Source: Megalopta genalis (taxonomy: Eukaryota > Arthropoda > Insecta > Hymenoptera > Halictidae). From it: 64,000 nucleotides of DNA. The stretch lies in the NCBI RefSeq assembly GCF_051020955.1, contig NW_027477080.1:37242-101241 (forward strand), in the 5' to 3' direction. A model generated the notes under the pieces. The model worked only from the letters and a program-made list of their open reading frames with translations, was not told where the DNA came from and did no database searches. How positions within the stretch are numbered: the stretch's first letter is position 1; every line of letters starts with the position of its first letter. The translations under genes were made by a program, and so were the position numbers. Of this stretch, positions 12,509 to 26,150 are shown one piece after another.

Positions 12509-14193
12509 TTAGCTTCAAATCGATACGATGTAGAAGGTTTAGCTTCAAATCCATGCGAAACAAATGATTTAGCTTTAAACACATGCGATATAAGTGATAT
12601 AGCATCAAATGCAGGGGAAACAAACGAGTTAGCATAAAATCCATGCAAACCACATGATTTAGCTTCAAATCAATGCGATATAGAAGGTTTAGCTTCAAAT
12701 CCATGCGAAACAAATGATTTAGCTGCAAACACTTGTGATAGAAGTGATATAGCTGCAAATGCAGACGTATCAAACGGGATAGCTTCAAAATCCATGCGAT
12801 TCATATCATTTAGCTTCAAATCGATACGATGTAGAAGGTTTAGCTTCAAATCCATGCGAAACAAATGAATTAGCTTTAAACACATGCGATATAAGTGATA
12901 TAGCATCAAATGCAGACGAAACGAACGAGTTAGCTTCAAATCCATGCGAAACACATGATTTAGCTGTAAATCAATGCGATGTAGACGGTTTAGCTTCAAA
13001 TCCATGCGAAACAAATGATTTAGCTTCAGATACTTGCGATATAACTGATATAGCTTCAAATGCAGGGGAAACGAACGAGTTAGCATCAAATCCATGCAAA
13101 ACACATGATTTAGCTTCAAATCAATGCGATGTAAAAGGTTTAGCTTCAAATCCAAGCGAAACACATGATTAAGCTTCAAATCAATGCGATGTTGAAGGTT
13201 TAGCTTCAAATCCATGCGAAACAAATGATTTAGCTTCAAACACTTGCGATATAAGTGATATAGCATCAAATGCAGGCGAAACGAACGAGTTAGCTACAAA
13301 TCCATGCGAAACACATGATTTAGCTGCAAATCAATGCGATGTAGAATGTTTAGCTTCAAATCCATGCGAAACAAATGATTTAGCATCAGATACTTACGAT
13401 ATAACTGAAATAGCTTCAAATGCAGGGGAAACAAACGAGTTAGCATCAAATCCATGCGAAACACATGATTTTGCTTCAAACACTTGGGATATAAGTGATA
13501 TAGCTTCAAATGCAGACGAAATAAACGAGTTAGCTTCAAAGCCAACCGAATCACATGGCTTAGCTTCAAATCAATGCGATTTAGAAGGATTAGCTTCAAA
13601 TCCATGCGAAACAAATGATTTAGCTTCAAACACTTGCGATATAAGTGATAGTGCATCAAATACAGGCGAAACGAACGAGTTAACTTCAAATCCTTGCGAA
13701 ACACATGATTTAGCTGCAGATCAATGCGATGTAGAAGGTTTAGCTTCAAATCCATGCGAAACAAATAATTTAGCATCAGATACTTGCGATATAACTGATA
13801 TAGCTTCAAATGCAGGGGAAACAAACGAGTTAGCATCAAATCCATGAAAAACACATGATTTAGCTTCAAATCAAAGCGATGTAGAAGGTATAGCTTCAAA
13901 TCCAAGCGAAACACATGATTAAGCTTCAAATCAATGCGATGTAGAAGGTTTAGCTTCAAATCCATGCCAAACAAATGATTTAGCTTCAAGCATTTGTGAT
14001 ATAAGTGATATAGCTGCAAATGCAGACGAATCAAACGGGGTAGCTTCAAAATCCATGCTACATATATCATTTATCTTCAAATCGATACGATGTTGAAGGT
14101 TTAGCTTCAAATCCATGCGAAACAAATGATTTAGCTTCAAACACTTGCGATATAAGTGATATAGCATCAAATGCAGGCGAAACGAACGAGTTA

Positions 14194-16448
14194 GCTACAA
14201 ATCCATGCGAAACACATGATTTTGCTTCAAACACTTTGGATATAAGTGATATAGCTTCAAATGCAGACGAAATAAACGAGTTAGCTTCAAAGCCAACCGA
14301 ATCACATGACTTAGCTTCAAATCAATGCGATTTAGAAGGATCAGCTTCAAATCCATGCGAAACAAATGATTTAGCTTCAAACACTTGCGATATAAGTGAT
14401 AGTGCATCAAATACAGGCGAAACGAACGAGTTAACTTCAAATCCTTGCGAAACACATGATTTATTTTCAAATCAATGCGATGTAGAAGGTATAGCTTCAA
14501 ATCCAAGCAAAACACATGATTTAGCTTCAAATCAATTCGATGTAGAAGGTTAGCTTCAAATCCATGCGAAACAAATGATTTAGCATCAGATACTTGCGAT
14601 ATAACTGATATAGCTTCAAATGCAGGGGAAACAAACGAGTTAGCATCAAATTCCATGCAAAACACATGATTTAGCTTCAAATCAACGCGATGTAGAAGGT
14701 TTAGCTTCAAATCCAAGCGAAACACATGATTTAGCTTCAAATCAATGCGATGTAGAAGGTTTAGCTTCAAATCCATGCGAAACAAATGATTTAGCTTCGA
14801 GCACTTGTGATATAAGTGATATAGCTGCAAATGCAGACGAATCAAACGGGGTAGCTTCAAAATCCATGCTATATATATCATTTAGCTTCAAATCGATATG
14901 ATGTAGAAGGTATAGCTTCAAATCCAAGCGAAACACATGATTTAGCTTCAAATCAATGCGATGTAGAAGGTTTACCTGTAAATCCATGCGAGACAAATGA
15001 TTTAGCTTCAAACACTTGCGATATAAGTGATATAGCATCAAATGCAGGCGAAACGAACGAGTTAGCTTCAAATCCATGCGAAACACATGATTTAGCTGCA
15101 AATCAAAGCGATGTAGAATGTTTAGCTTCAAATCTATGCGAAAAAAATTCTTTAGCTTCAGATACTAGCGATACAAGTGATATAGCTTCAAATGCAGACG
15201 AAACTAACGAGTTAGCTTCAAATCCATCCGAAACACATGATTAAGCTTCAAATCAATGCTATGTAGAAGGTTTAGCTTCAAATCCTTGCGACACAAATGA
15301 TTTAGCTTCAGATACTTGCGATACAAGTGATATAGCTTCAAATGCAGACGGAAACAAACGAGTTAGCTTCATATCCAAGCGAAACACATGATTTAGCTTC
15401 AAATCAATGCGATGTAGAAGGATTAGCTTCAAATCCGAGCGAAAAAAATGATTTAACATCAGATAGTTGCGATATAAGTGATATAGTTTCAATTGCAGGG
15501 GAAGCAAACGAGTTAGCTTCAAATCCATGCGAATCACACGATTTAGCTTCAAATCAATGCGATTTAGAAGGTTTAACTTCAAATCGAGGCGAAACAAATT
15601 ATTTACTTTGAAATGCCTGGCATATAAGTGATATAGCTTCAAATGCAGACGAAACAGACGAGTTAGCTTCAAATCCATGCGAAACACATGATTTAGCTGC
15701 AAATCAATGCGATGTAGAAGGTTTAGCTTCAAATCCATGCGAAACAAATGATTTACCTACAAACACTTGCGATATAAGTGATATAGCAGGAAATGCAGAC
15801 GAATCAAACGGGGAAGCTCCAAAATGCATGCGATACATATCATTTAACTTCAAATCGATACGAAGTAGAAGGCTTAGCTTCAAATCCATGCGAAACAAAT
15901 GATTTAGGTTGCGTTACTTGCGATACATTGATATTGATTCAAATGCAGGCGAAACTAACGAGTTAGCTTCAAATCCATGCGAAACAAATGATTTAGCATC
16001 AGATACTTGCGATATAACTGATATAGCTTCAAATGCAGGGGAAACAAACGAGTTAGCATAAAATCCATGCAAACCACATGATTTAGCTTCAAATCAATGC
16101 GATATAGAAGGTTTAGCTTCAAATCCATGCGAAACAAATGATTTAGCTGCAAACACTTGTGATAGATGTGATATAGCTGCAAATGCAGACGTATCAAACG
16201 GGATAGCTTCAAAATCCATGCGATTCATATCATTTAGCTTCAAATCGATACGATGTAGAAGGTTTAGCTTCAAATCCATGCGAAACAAATGAATTAGCTT
16301 TAAACACATGCGATATAAGTGATATAGCATCAAATGCAGACGAAACGAACGAGTTAGCTTCAAATCCATGCGAAACACATGATTTAGCTGTAAATCAATG
16401 CGATGTAGACGGTTTAGCTTCAAATCCATGCGAAACAAATGATTTAGC
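14194..16448. repeat. Large block, copy 3 (partial, about 2,255 bp)
   Basis: Follows copy 2 at an offset of 5,226 bp, then at 5,076 bp after a 150-bp loss at about 14,643 (equivalent to 9,417-9,566). It keeps all the irregular landmark units, including the tttactttgaaatgcctgg and ggttgcgttacttgcg sites. The match ends near 16,448, where copy 3 reads atttagcatcag and copies 1 and 2 read atttagcttcag; beyond that the sequence joins other array segments. Confidence 0.86.
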
Positions 16449-17519
16449 ATCAGATACTTGTGATATAACTGATATAGCTTCAAATGCAGGGGAAACAAAC
16501 GAGTTAGCAACAAATCCATGCAAAACACATGATTTAGCTTCAAATCAAAGCGATGTAGAAGGTATAGCTTGAAATCCAAGCGAAACACATGATTAAGCTT
16601 CAAATCAATGCGATGTAGAAGGTTTAGTATCAAATCCATGCGAAACAAATGATTTAGCTTCAAGCACTTGTGATATAAGTGATATAGCTGCAAATGCATA
16701 CGAATCCAAAGGGGTAGCTTCAAAATCCATGCTATACATATCATTTAGCTTCAAATCGATACGATGTAGAAGGTTTAGCTTCAAATCCATGCGAAACAAA
16801 TGATTTAGCTGCAAAATCAATGCGATGTAGAATGTTTAGTTTCAAAACCATGCGAAACAAATGATTTAGCATCAGATACTTACGGTATAACTGATATAGC
16901 TTCAAATGCAGGGGAAACGAAACGAGTTAGCATTAAATCCATGCAAAACACATGATTTATCTTCAAATCAATGCGATGTAGAAGGTATAGCTTCAAATCC
17001 AAGCGAAACACATGATTTAGCATTAGAAACTTGCGATATATCTGAAATAACTTCAAATGCAGGGGAAACAAACGAGTTAGCATCAAATCCATGAAAAACA
17101 CATGATTTAGCTTCAAATCAAAGCGAAGTAGAAGGTATAGCTTCAAATCCAAGCGAAACACATGATTAAGCTTCAAATCAATGCGATGTTGAAGGTTTAG
17201 CTTCAAATCCATGCGAAACAAATGATTTAGCTTTAAACACTTGCGATATAAGTGATATAGCATCAAATGCAGGCGAAACGAACGAGTTAGCTTCAAATCC
17301 ATGCGAAACACATGATTTAGCTGTAAATCAATGCGATGTAGACGGTGTAGCTTCAAATCCATGCGAAACAAATGATTTAGCATCAGATACTTGTGATATA
17401 ACTGATATAGCTTCAAATGCAGGGGAAACAATCGAGTTAGCATAAAATCCATGCAAAACACATGATTTAGCTTCAAATCAATGCGATGTAGATGGTTTAG
17501 CTTCAAATCCATGCGAAAC

Positions 17520-17917
17520 AAATGATTTAGCTTCAGATACTTGCGATATAACTGATATATCTTCAAATGCAGGGGAAACGAACGAGTTAGCATCAAATCC
17601 GCGCAAAACACATGATTTAGCTGCAAATCAATGCGATGTAGAATGTTAGCTTCAAATCCATGCGAATCAAATGATTTAGCATCAGATACTTGCGATATAA
17701 CTGATATAGCTTGAAATGCAGGGGAAACAAACGAGTTAGCATCAAATCCATGCAAAACACATGATTTAGCTGCAAATCAATGCGATGTAAAAGGTGTAGC
17801 TTCAAATCCAAACGAAACACATGATTCAGCATCAGATACTTGCGATATAACTGAAATAGCTTCAAATGCAGGGGAAACAAACGAGTTAGCATCAAATCGA
17901 TGCAAAACACATGATTT
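17520..17917. repeat. Dispersed duplication, left copy (offset 5,024 bp)
   Basis: Aligns with 22544-22941 at 5,024 bp. Shared private marks are the actgatatatc B monomer, the ccgcgcaaaac D monomer, the 29-bp gaatgttag E monomer, the ccatgcgaatcaaatg A monomer, the ccaaacgaaac monomer and the atcgatgcaaaac D monomer. The first part also matches 940-1,075. Confidence 0.82.
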
Positions 17918-20900
17918 CGCTGCAAATCAATGCGATGTAGAATGATTAGCTTCAAATCCATGCGAAAAAAATGATTTAGCTTCAGATACTAGCGATACAA
18001 GTGACATAGCTTCAAATGCAGGGGAAACAAACGAGTTAGCATAAAATCCATGCAAACCACATGATTTTAGCTTCAAATCAATGCGATATAGAAGGTTTAG
18101 CTTCAAATCCATGCGAAACAAATGATTTAGCTGCAAACACTTGTGATAGAAGTGATATAGCTGCAAATGCAGACGTATCAAACGGGATAGCTTCAAAATC
18201 CATGCGATTCATATCATTTAGCTTCAAATCGATACGATGTAGAAGGTTTAGCTTCAAATCCATGCGAAACAAATGAATTAGCTTTAAACACATGCGATAT
18301 AAGTGATATAGCATCAAATGCAGACGAAACGAACGAGTTAGCATAAAATCCATGCAAACCACATGACTTAGCTTCAAATCAATGCGATATAGAAGGTTTA
18401 GCTTCAAATCATGCGAAACAAATGATATAGCTGCAAACACTTGTGATAGAAGTGATGTAGCTGCAAATGCAGACGTATCAAACGGGATAGATTCAAAATC
18501 CATGCGATACATATCATTTAGCTTCAAATCGATACGATTGTAGAAGGTTTAGCTTCAAATCCATGCGAAACAAATGATTTAGCATCAGATACTTACGATA
18601 TAACTGATATAGTTTCAAATGCAGGGGAAACAAACGAGTTAGCATCAAATCCATGCGAAACACATGATTTTGCTTCAAACACTTGGGATATAAGTGATAT
18701 AGCTTCAAATGCAGACGAAATAAACGAGTTAGCTTCAAAGCCAACCGAATCACATGACTTAGCTTCAAATCAATGCGATTTGGAAGGATTAGCTTCAAAT
18801 CCATGCGAAACAAATGATTTAGCATCAGATACTTGCGATATAACTGATATAGCTTCAAATGCAGGGGGAAACAAGCGAGTTAGCATCAAATCCATGCAAA
18901 ACACATGATTTAGCTTCAAATCAATGCGATGTAAAAGGTTTAGCTTCAAATCCAAGCGAAACACATGATTAAGCTTCAAATCAATGCGATGTAGAAGGTG
19001 TAGCTTCAAATCCATGCGAAACAAACGAGTTAGCATCCAATCCATGCAAAACACATGATTTAGCTTCAAATCAAAGCGATGTAGGAGGTTTAGCTTCAAA
19101 TCCATGCGAAACAAATGATTTAGCTTTAAACACTTGCGATATAAGTGATATAGCATCAAATGCAGACGAAACGAACGAGTTAGCTTCAAATCCATGCGAA
19201 ACACATGATTTAGCTGTAAATCAATGCGATGTAGACGGTTTAGCTTCAAATCCATGCGAAACAAATGATTTAGCATCAGATACTTGTGATATAACTGATA
19301 TAGCTTCAAATGCAGGGGAAACAATCGAGTTAGCATAAAATCCATGCAAAACACATGATTTAGCTTCAAATCAATGCGATGTAGAAGGTTTAGCTTCAAA
19401 TCCATGCGAATGAATGATTTAGCTTCAGATACTTGCGATATAACTGATATAGCTTCAAATGCAGGGGAAACGAACGAGTTAGCATCAAATCCATACAAAA
19501 CACATGATGTAGCTTCAAATCAATGCGATGTAGAAGGTTAGCTTCAAATCCATGCGAAACAAATGATTTAGCATCAGATACTTGCGATATAACTGATATA
19601 GCTTCAAATGCAGGGGAAACAAACGAGTTAGCAACAAATCCATGCAAAACACATGATTTAGCTTCAAATCAATGCGATGTAAAAGGTTTAGCTTCAAATC
19701 CAAGGCGAAACACATGATTAAGCTTCAAATCAATGCGATGTAGAAGGTGTAGCTGCAAATCCATGCGAAACACATGATTAAGCTTCAAATCAATGCGATG
19801 TAGAAGGTGTAGCTTCAAATCCATGCGAAACAAACGAGTTAGCATCCAATCCATGCAAAACACATGATTTAGCTTCAAATCAAGCGATGTAGAAGGTATA
19901 GCTTCAAATCCAAGCGAAACACATGATTAAGCTTCAAGCACTTGTGATATAAGTGATATAGCTGCAAATGCAGACGAATCCAAAGGGGTAGCTTCAAAAT
20001 CCATGCTATACATATCATTTAGCTTCAAATCGATACGATGTAGAAGGTTTAGCTTCAAATCCATGCGAAACAAATGATTTAGCTGCAAATCAATGCGATG
20101 TAGAATGTTTAGTTTCAAACCATGCGAAACAAATGATTTAGCATCAGATACTTACGATATAAGTGATATAGCTTCAAATGCAGGGGAAACGAACGAGTTA
20201 GCATAAAATCCATGCAAAACACATGATTTATTTTCAAATCAATGCGATGTAGAAGGTATAGCTTCAAAATCCAAGCGAAACACATGATTTAGCATTAGAA
20301 ACTTGCGATATATCTGAAATAACTTCAAATGCAGGGGAAGCAAACGAGTTAGCATCAAATCCATGAAAAACACATGATTTAGCTTCAAATCAAAGCGATG
20401 TAGAAGGTATAGCTTCAAATCCAAGCGAAACACATGATTAAGCTTCAAATCAATGCGATGTAGAAGGTTTAGCTTCAAATCCATGCGAAACAAATGATTT
20501 AGCTTCAAGCACTTGCGATATAAGTGATATAGCTGCAAATGCAGACGAATCGTACGGGGTAGCTTCAAAATCCATGCTACATATATCATTTATCTTCAAA
20601 TCGATACGATGTTGAAGGTTTAGCTTCAAATCCATGCGAAACAAATGATTTAGCTTCAAACACTTGCGATATAAGTGATATAGCATCAAATGCAGGCGAA
20701 ACGAACGAGGTTAGCTACAAATCCATGCGAAACACATGATTTAGCTGCAAATCAATGCGATGTAGAATGTTTAGTTTCAAAACCATGCGAAACAAATGAT
20801 TTAGCATCAGATACTTACGATATAACTGATATAGTTTCAAATGCAGGGGAAACAAACGAGTTAGCATCAAATCCATGCGAAACACATGATTTTGCTTCAA

Positions 20901-22206
20901 ACACTTGGGATATAAGTGAAATAGCTTCAAATGCAGACGAAATAAACGAGTTAACTTCAAATCCTTGCGAAACACATGATTTAGCTGCAAATCAATGCGA
21001 TGTAGATGGTTTAGCTTCAAATCCATGCGAAACAAATGATTTAGCATCAGATACTTGCGATATAACTGATATAGCTTCAAATGCAGGGGAAACAAACGAG
21101 TTAGCATAAAATCCATGCAAACCACATGATTTAGCTTCAAATCAATGCGATATAGAAGGTTTAGCTTCAATTCCATGCGAAACAAATGATTTAGCTGCAA
21201 ACGCTTGTGATAGAAGTGATGTAGCTGCAAATGCAGACGTATCAAACGGGATAGCTTCAAAATCCATGCGATACATATCATTTAGCTTCAAATCGATACG
21301 ATGTAGAAGGTTTAGCTTCAAATCCATGCGAAACAAATGATTTAGCTTTAAACACATGCGATATAAGTGATATAGCATCAAATGCAGACGAAACGAACGA
21401 GTTAGCTTCAAATCCATGCGAAACACATGATTTAGCTGTAAATCAATGCGATGTAGACGGTTTAGCTTCAAATCCATGCGAAACAAATGATTTAGCTTTA
21501 AACACTTGCGATATAAGTGATATAGCATCAAATGCAGACGAAACGAACGAGTTAGCTTCAAATCCATACAAAACACATGATTTAGCTTCAAATCAATGCG
21601 ATGTAGAAGGTTTAGCTTCAAATCCATGCGAAACAAATGATTTAGCTTCCAACACTTGTGATATAAGTGGAATAGCTGCAAATGCAGACGAATCAAACGG
21701 GATAGCTTCAAAATCCATGCGATACATATCATTTAGCTTCAAATCGATACGATGTAGAAGGTTTAGCTTCAAATCCATGCGAAACAAATGATTTAGCCTT
21801 AAACACTTGCGATATAAGTGATATAGCTTCAAATGCAGACGAAACTAACGAGTTAGTTTCAAATCCATGCGAAACACATGATTAAGCTTCAAATCAATGC
21901 TATGTAGAAGGTTTAGCTTCAAATCCATGCGTAACAAGTGATTTAGCATCAGATACTTGCGAAATAACTGATATAGCTTCAAATGCCGGGGAAACAAACG
22001 AGTTAGCATAAAATCCATGCAAAACACATGATTTAGCTTCAAATCAATGCGATGTAGAAGGTTTAGCTTCAAATCCATGCGAAACAAATGATTTAGCTTC
22101 AGATACTTGCGATATAACTGATATATCTTCAAATGCAGGGGAAACGAACGAGTTAGCATCAAATCCGCGCAAAACACATGATTAAGCTTCAAATCAATGC
22201 TATGTA

Positions 22207-22229
22207 GAAGGTTATGTCAAGGTAGCTTC
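22207..22229. repeat. Second copy of the 9-bp marker insertion
   Basis: Same inserted bases and flanks as 121-143. In both places a type A monomer with ttcaagtcc and then a B monomer introduced by ttagtatcag follow. It marks a segment duplicated or transposed within the array over about 22 kb. Confidence 0.9.
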
Positions 22230-22543
22230 AAGTCCATGCGAAACAAATGATTTAGTATCAGATACTTGCGATATAACTGAAATAGCTTCAAATGCAGGGG
22301 AAACAAACGAGTTAGCATCAAATCGATGCAAAACACATGATTTAGCTTCAAATCAAAGCGATGTAGAATGTTAGCTTCAAATCCATGCGAAACAAATGAT
22401 TTAGCATCAGATACTTGCAATATAACTGATATAGCTTCAAATGCAGGGGAAACGAACGAGTTAGCATCAAATCCATGCAAAACACATGATTTAGCTTCAA
22501 ATCAAAGCGATGTAGAAGGTATAGCTTCAAATCCATGCGAAAC

Positions 22544-22941
22544 AAATGATTTAGCTTCAGATACTTGCGATATAACTGATATATCTTCAAATGCAGGGGA
22601 AACGAACGAGTTAGCATCAAATCCGCGCAAAACACATGATTTAGCTGCAAATCAATGCGATGTAGAATGTTAGATTCAAATCCATGCGAATCAAATGATT
22701 TAGAATCAGATACTTGCGATATAACTGATATAGCTTCAAATGCAGGGGAAACAAACGAGTTAGCATCAAATCCATGCAAAACACATGATTTAGCTGCAAA
22801 TCAATGCGATGTAAAAGGTGTAGCTTCAAATCCAAACGAAACACATGATTTAGCATCAGATACTTGCGATATAACTGAAATAGCTTCAAATGCAGGGGAA
22901 ACAAACGAGTTAGCATCAAATCGATGCAAAACACATGATTT
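22544..22941. repeat. Dispersed duplication, right copy (offset 5,024 bp)
   Basis: Partner of 17520-17917, with a few substitutions such as gaatgttagatt in place of gaatgttagctt. With 940-1,075 as a third partial member, it shows one variant pentamer set spread to three places. Confidence 0.82.
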
Positions 22942-24930
22942 AGCTTCAAATCAAAGCGATGTAGAAGGTATAGCTTCAAATCCAATCGAAACACATGATT
23001 AAGCTTCAAATCAATGCGATGTAGAAGGTTTAGCTTCAAATCCATGCGAAACAAATGATTTAGCTTCAAGCACTTGTGATATAAGTGATATAGCTGCAAA
23101 TGCAGACGAATCAAACGGGATAGCTTCAAAATCCATGCGATACATATCATTTAGCTTCAAATCGATACGATGTAGAAGGATTAGCTTCAAATCCAAGCGA
23201 AACAAATGATTAAGCTTCAAATCAATGCGATGTAGAAGGTACAGCTTCAAATCCAAGCGAAACACATGATTAAGCTTCAAATCAATGCGATGTAGAAGGT
23301 TTAGCTTCAAATCCATGCGAAACAAATGATATAGCTTCGAGCTCTTGCGATATAAGTGATATAGCATCAAATGCAGGCGAAACGAACGAGTTAGCATCAA
23401 ATCCATGCAAAACACATGATTTAGCTTCAAATCAATTCGATGTAGAAGGTTAGCTTCAAATCCATGCGAAACAAATGATTTAGCATCAGATACTTGCGAT
23501 ATAACTGATATAGCTTCAAATGCAGGGGAAACAAACGAGTTAGCATCAAATCCATGCAAAACACATGATTTAGCTGCAAATCAATGCGATGTAAAAGGTT
23601 TAGCTTCAAATCCAAGCGAAACACATGATTTAGCATCAGATACTTGCGATATAACTGAAATAGCTTAAAATGCAGGGGAAACAAACGAGTTAGCATCAAA
23701 TCCATGCAAAACACATGATTTAGCTTCAAATCAAAGCGATGTAGAAGGTATAGCTTCAAATCCAAGCGAAACACATGATTAAGCTTCAAATCAATGCGAT
23801 GTAGAAGGTTTAGCTTCAAATCCATGCGAAACAAATGATATAGCTTCGAGCACTTGCGATATAAGTGATATAGCATCAAATGCAGGCGAAACGAACGAGT
23901 TAGCTTCCAATCCATGCAAAACACATGATTTATCATCAAATCAATGCGTAGAAGGTTTAGCTTCAAATCCAAGCGAAACACATGATTTAGCATTAGATAC
24001 TTGCGATATAACTGAAATAGCTTCAAATGCAGGGGAAACAAACGAGTTAGCATCAAATCCATGCAAAACACATGATTTAGCTTCAAATCAAAGCGATGTA
24101 GAAGGCATAGCTTCAAATCCAAGCGAAACACATGATTAAGCTTCAAATCAGTGCGATGTAGAAGGTTTAGCTTCAAATCAATGCGATGTAGAAGGTTTAG
24201 CTTCAAATCCATGCGAAACAAATGATTTAGCTTCAAGCACTTGTGATATAAGTGATATAGCTGCAAACGCAGACGAATTAAACGGGGTAGCTTCAAAATC
24301 CATGCTATACATATCATTTAGCTTCAAATCGATACGATGTAGAAGGTTTAGCTTCAAACCCATGCGAAACAAATGATTTAGCTTCAAACACTTGCGATAT
24401 AAGTGATATAGCATCAAATGCAGGCGAAACGAACGAGTTAGCTTCAAATCCATGCGAAACACATGATTTAGCTGCAAATCAAAGCGATGTAGAATGTTTA
24501 GCTTCAAATCCATGCGAAAAAAATTCTTTAGCTTCAGATACTAGCGATACAAGTGATATAGCTTCAAATGCAGACGAAACTAACGAGTTAGCTTCAAATC
24601 CATCCGAAACACATGATTAAGCTTCAAATCAATGCTATGTAGATGGTTTAGCTTCAAATCCTTGCGACACAAATGATTTAGCTTCAGATACTTGCGATAC
24701 AAGTGATGTAGCTTCAAATGCAGACGGAAACAAACGAGTTAGCTTCATATCCAAGCGAAACACATGATTTAGCTTCAAATCAATGCGATGTAGAAGGTTT
24801 AGCTTCAAATCCATGCGAAAAAAATGATTTAACATCAGATAGTTGCGATATAAGTGATATAGTTTCAATTGCAGGGGAAGCAAACGAGTTAGCTTCAAAT
24901 CCATGCGAAACACATGATTAAGCTACAAAT

Positions 24931-25610
24931 CAATGCGATGTAGAAGGTGTAGCTTCAAATCCATGCGAATCAAACGAGTTAGCATCCAATCCATGCAAAA
25001 CACATGATTTAGCTTCAAATCAAAGCGATGTAGAAGGTTTAGCTTCAAATCCATGCGAAACAAGTGATTTAGCTTTAAACACTTGCGATATAAGTGATAT
25101 AGCATCAAATGCAGACGAAACGAACGAGTTAGCTTCAAATCCATGCGAAACACATGATTTAGCTGTAAATCAATGCGATGTAGACGGTTTAGCTTCAAAT
25201 CCATGCGAAACAAATGATTGAGCTTCAGATACTTGCGATATAACTGATATGGCTTCAAATGCAGGGGAAACGAACGAGTTAGCATCAAATCCACGCAAAA
25301 CACATGATTTAGCTTCAAATCAATGCGATGTAAAAGGTTTAGCTTCAAATCCAAGCGAAACACATGATTAAGCTTCAAATCAATGCGATGTAGAAGGTGT
25401 AGCTTCAAATCCATGCGAATCAAACGAGTTAGCATCCAATCCATGCAAAACACATGATTTAGCTTCAAATCAAAGCGATGTAGAAGGTTTAGCTTCAAAT
25501 CCATGCGAAACAAATGATTTAGCTTTAAACACTTGCGATATAAGTGATATAGCATCAAATGCAGACGAAACGAACGAGTTAGCTTCAAATCCATGCGAAA
25601 CACATGATTT
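24931..25610. repeat. 450-bp-period duplication (three pentamers)
   Basis: 24,931-25,160 aligns with 25,381-25,610 at exactly 450 bp. Both halves carry gaaggtgtagc, the ccatgcgaatcaaacg monomer, the gcatccaatcc D monomer and the gctttaaacac B monomer. The period equals three 150-bp pentamers, adding another step to the hierarchy. Confidence 0.83.
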
Positions 25611-25611
25611 A

Positions 25612-26150
25612 GCTTCCAGTCAATGCGAAGTAGAAAGCTTAGCTTCAAATCCATGCGTAACAAATGATTTAGCTTCAAATACTTGCGATATAAATGATAT
25701 AGCTACAAATGCAGGCGAAACGAACGAGTTAGCTTCAAATCAATGCGAATGACATGATTTAGCTGCAAATCGATGCGATGTAGAAGGATTACCTTCAAAT
25801 CCATGCGAAACAAATGATTTAGCATCAGATACTTGCGATATAAGTGATATAGCTTCAAATGCAGTCGAAACAAACGAGTTAGCTTCAAATCCATGCAAAA
25901 CACATGATTAAGCTTCAAATCAAGGCTATGTAGAAGGTTTAGCTTCAAATCCATGCGAAACAAATGATTAAGGTTCAGATACTTGCGATATAAGTGATAT
26001 AGCTTCAAATGCAGGCGAAACTAACGAGTTACCTTCAAATCCATGCGAAACACATCATTTATCTTCAAATCAATGCGATGTAGAAGGTTTAGCTTCAAAT
26101 CCAAGCGAAACAAATGATTTAGCTTCAGATATTTGCGATATAAGTGATAT
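25612..26150. repeat. Dispersed duplication, left copy (offset 7,572 bp)
   Basis: Aligns with 33184-33721. Shared private marks: ttccagtcaatgcg with gtagaaagc, a gatataaatgatatagctac B/C junction, caatgcgaatgacatg with an in-frame TGA, ggattaccttc, and caaggctatgtag. The same opening units appear again near 40,815 and 50,274 in the two copies of the 9.46-kb block. Confidence 0.84.

Larger units (their letters stand above)
8968..14193. repeat. Large block, copy 2 (5,226 bp)
   Basis: Aligns with copy 1 first at an offset of 5,587, then at 5,585 after a 2-bp difference in the TA run near 9,790, then at 5,735 after a 150-bp gain at 11,431-11,730, then at 5,226 after loss of 509 bp near 12,606. 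Each larger step is close to a whole number of monomers, as expected for out-of-register pairing of homologous units. Point differences between copies are few; one example is agtgattta at about 9,139 against aatgattta in copy 1. Confidence 0.88.
16449..25611. repeat. Mosaic zone of shared array segments
   Basis: This is monomer array throughout, with no unique sequence. Pieces match other parts of the window: 16,449-16,800 resembles 1,700-2,100 (both carry the gcatacgaatccaaagg C monomer), 17,520-17,917 matches 22,544-22,941, 20,240-20,690 resembles 8,640-8,940, and 22,200-22,300 matches 120-210. Single-base indels not shared with other copies are frequent between 16,810 and 20,715. I read it as a patchwork assembled by repeated exchange between array regions. 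Confidence 0.8.
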
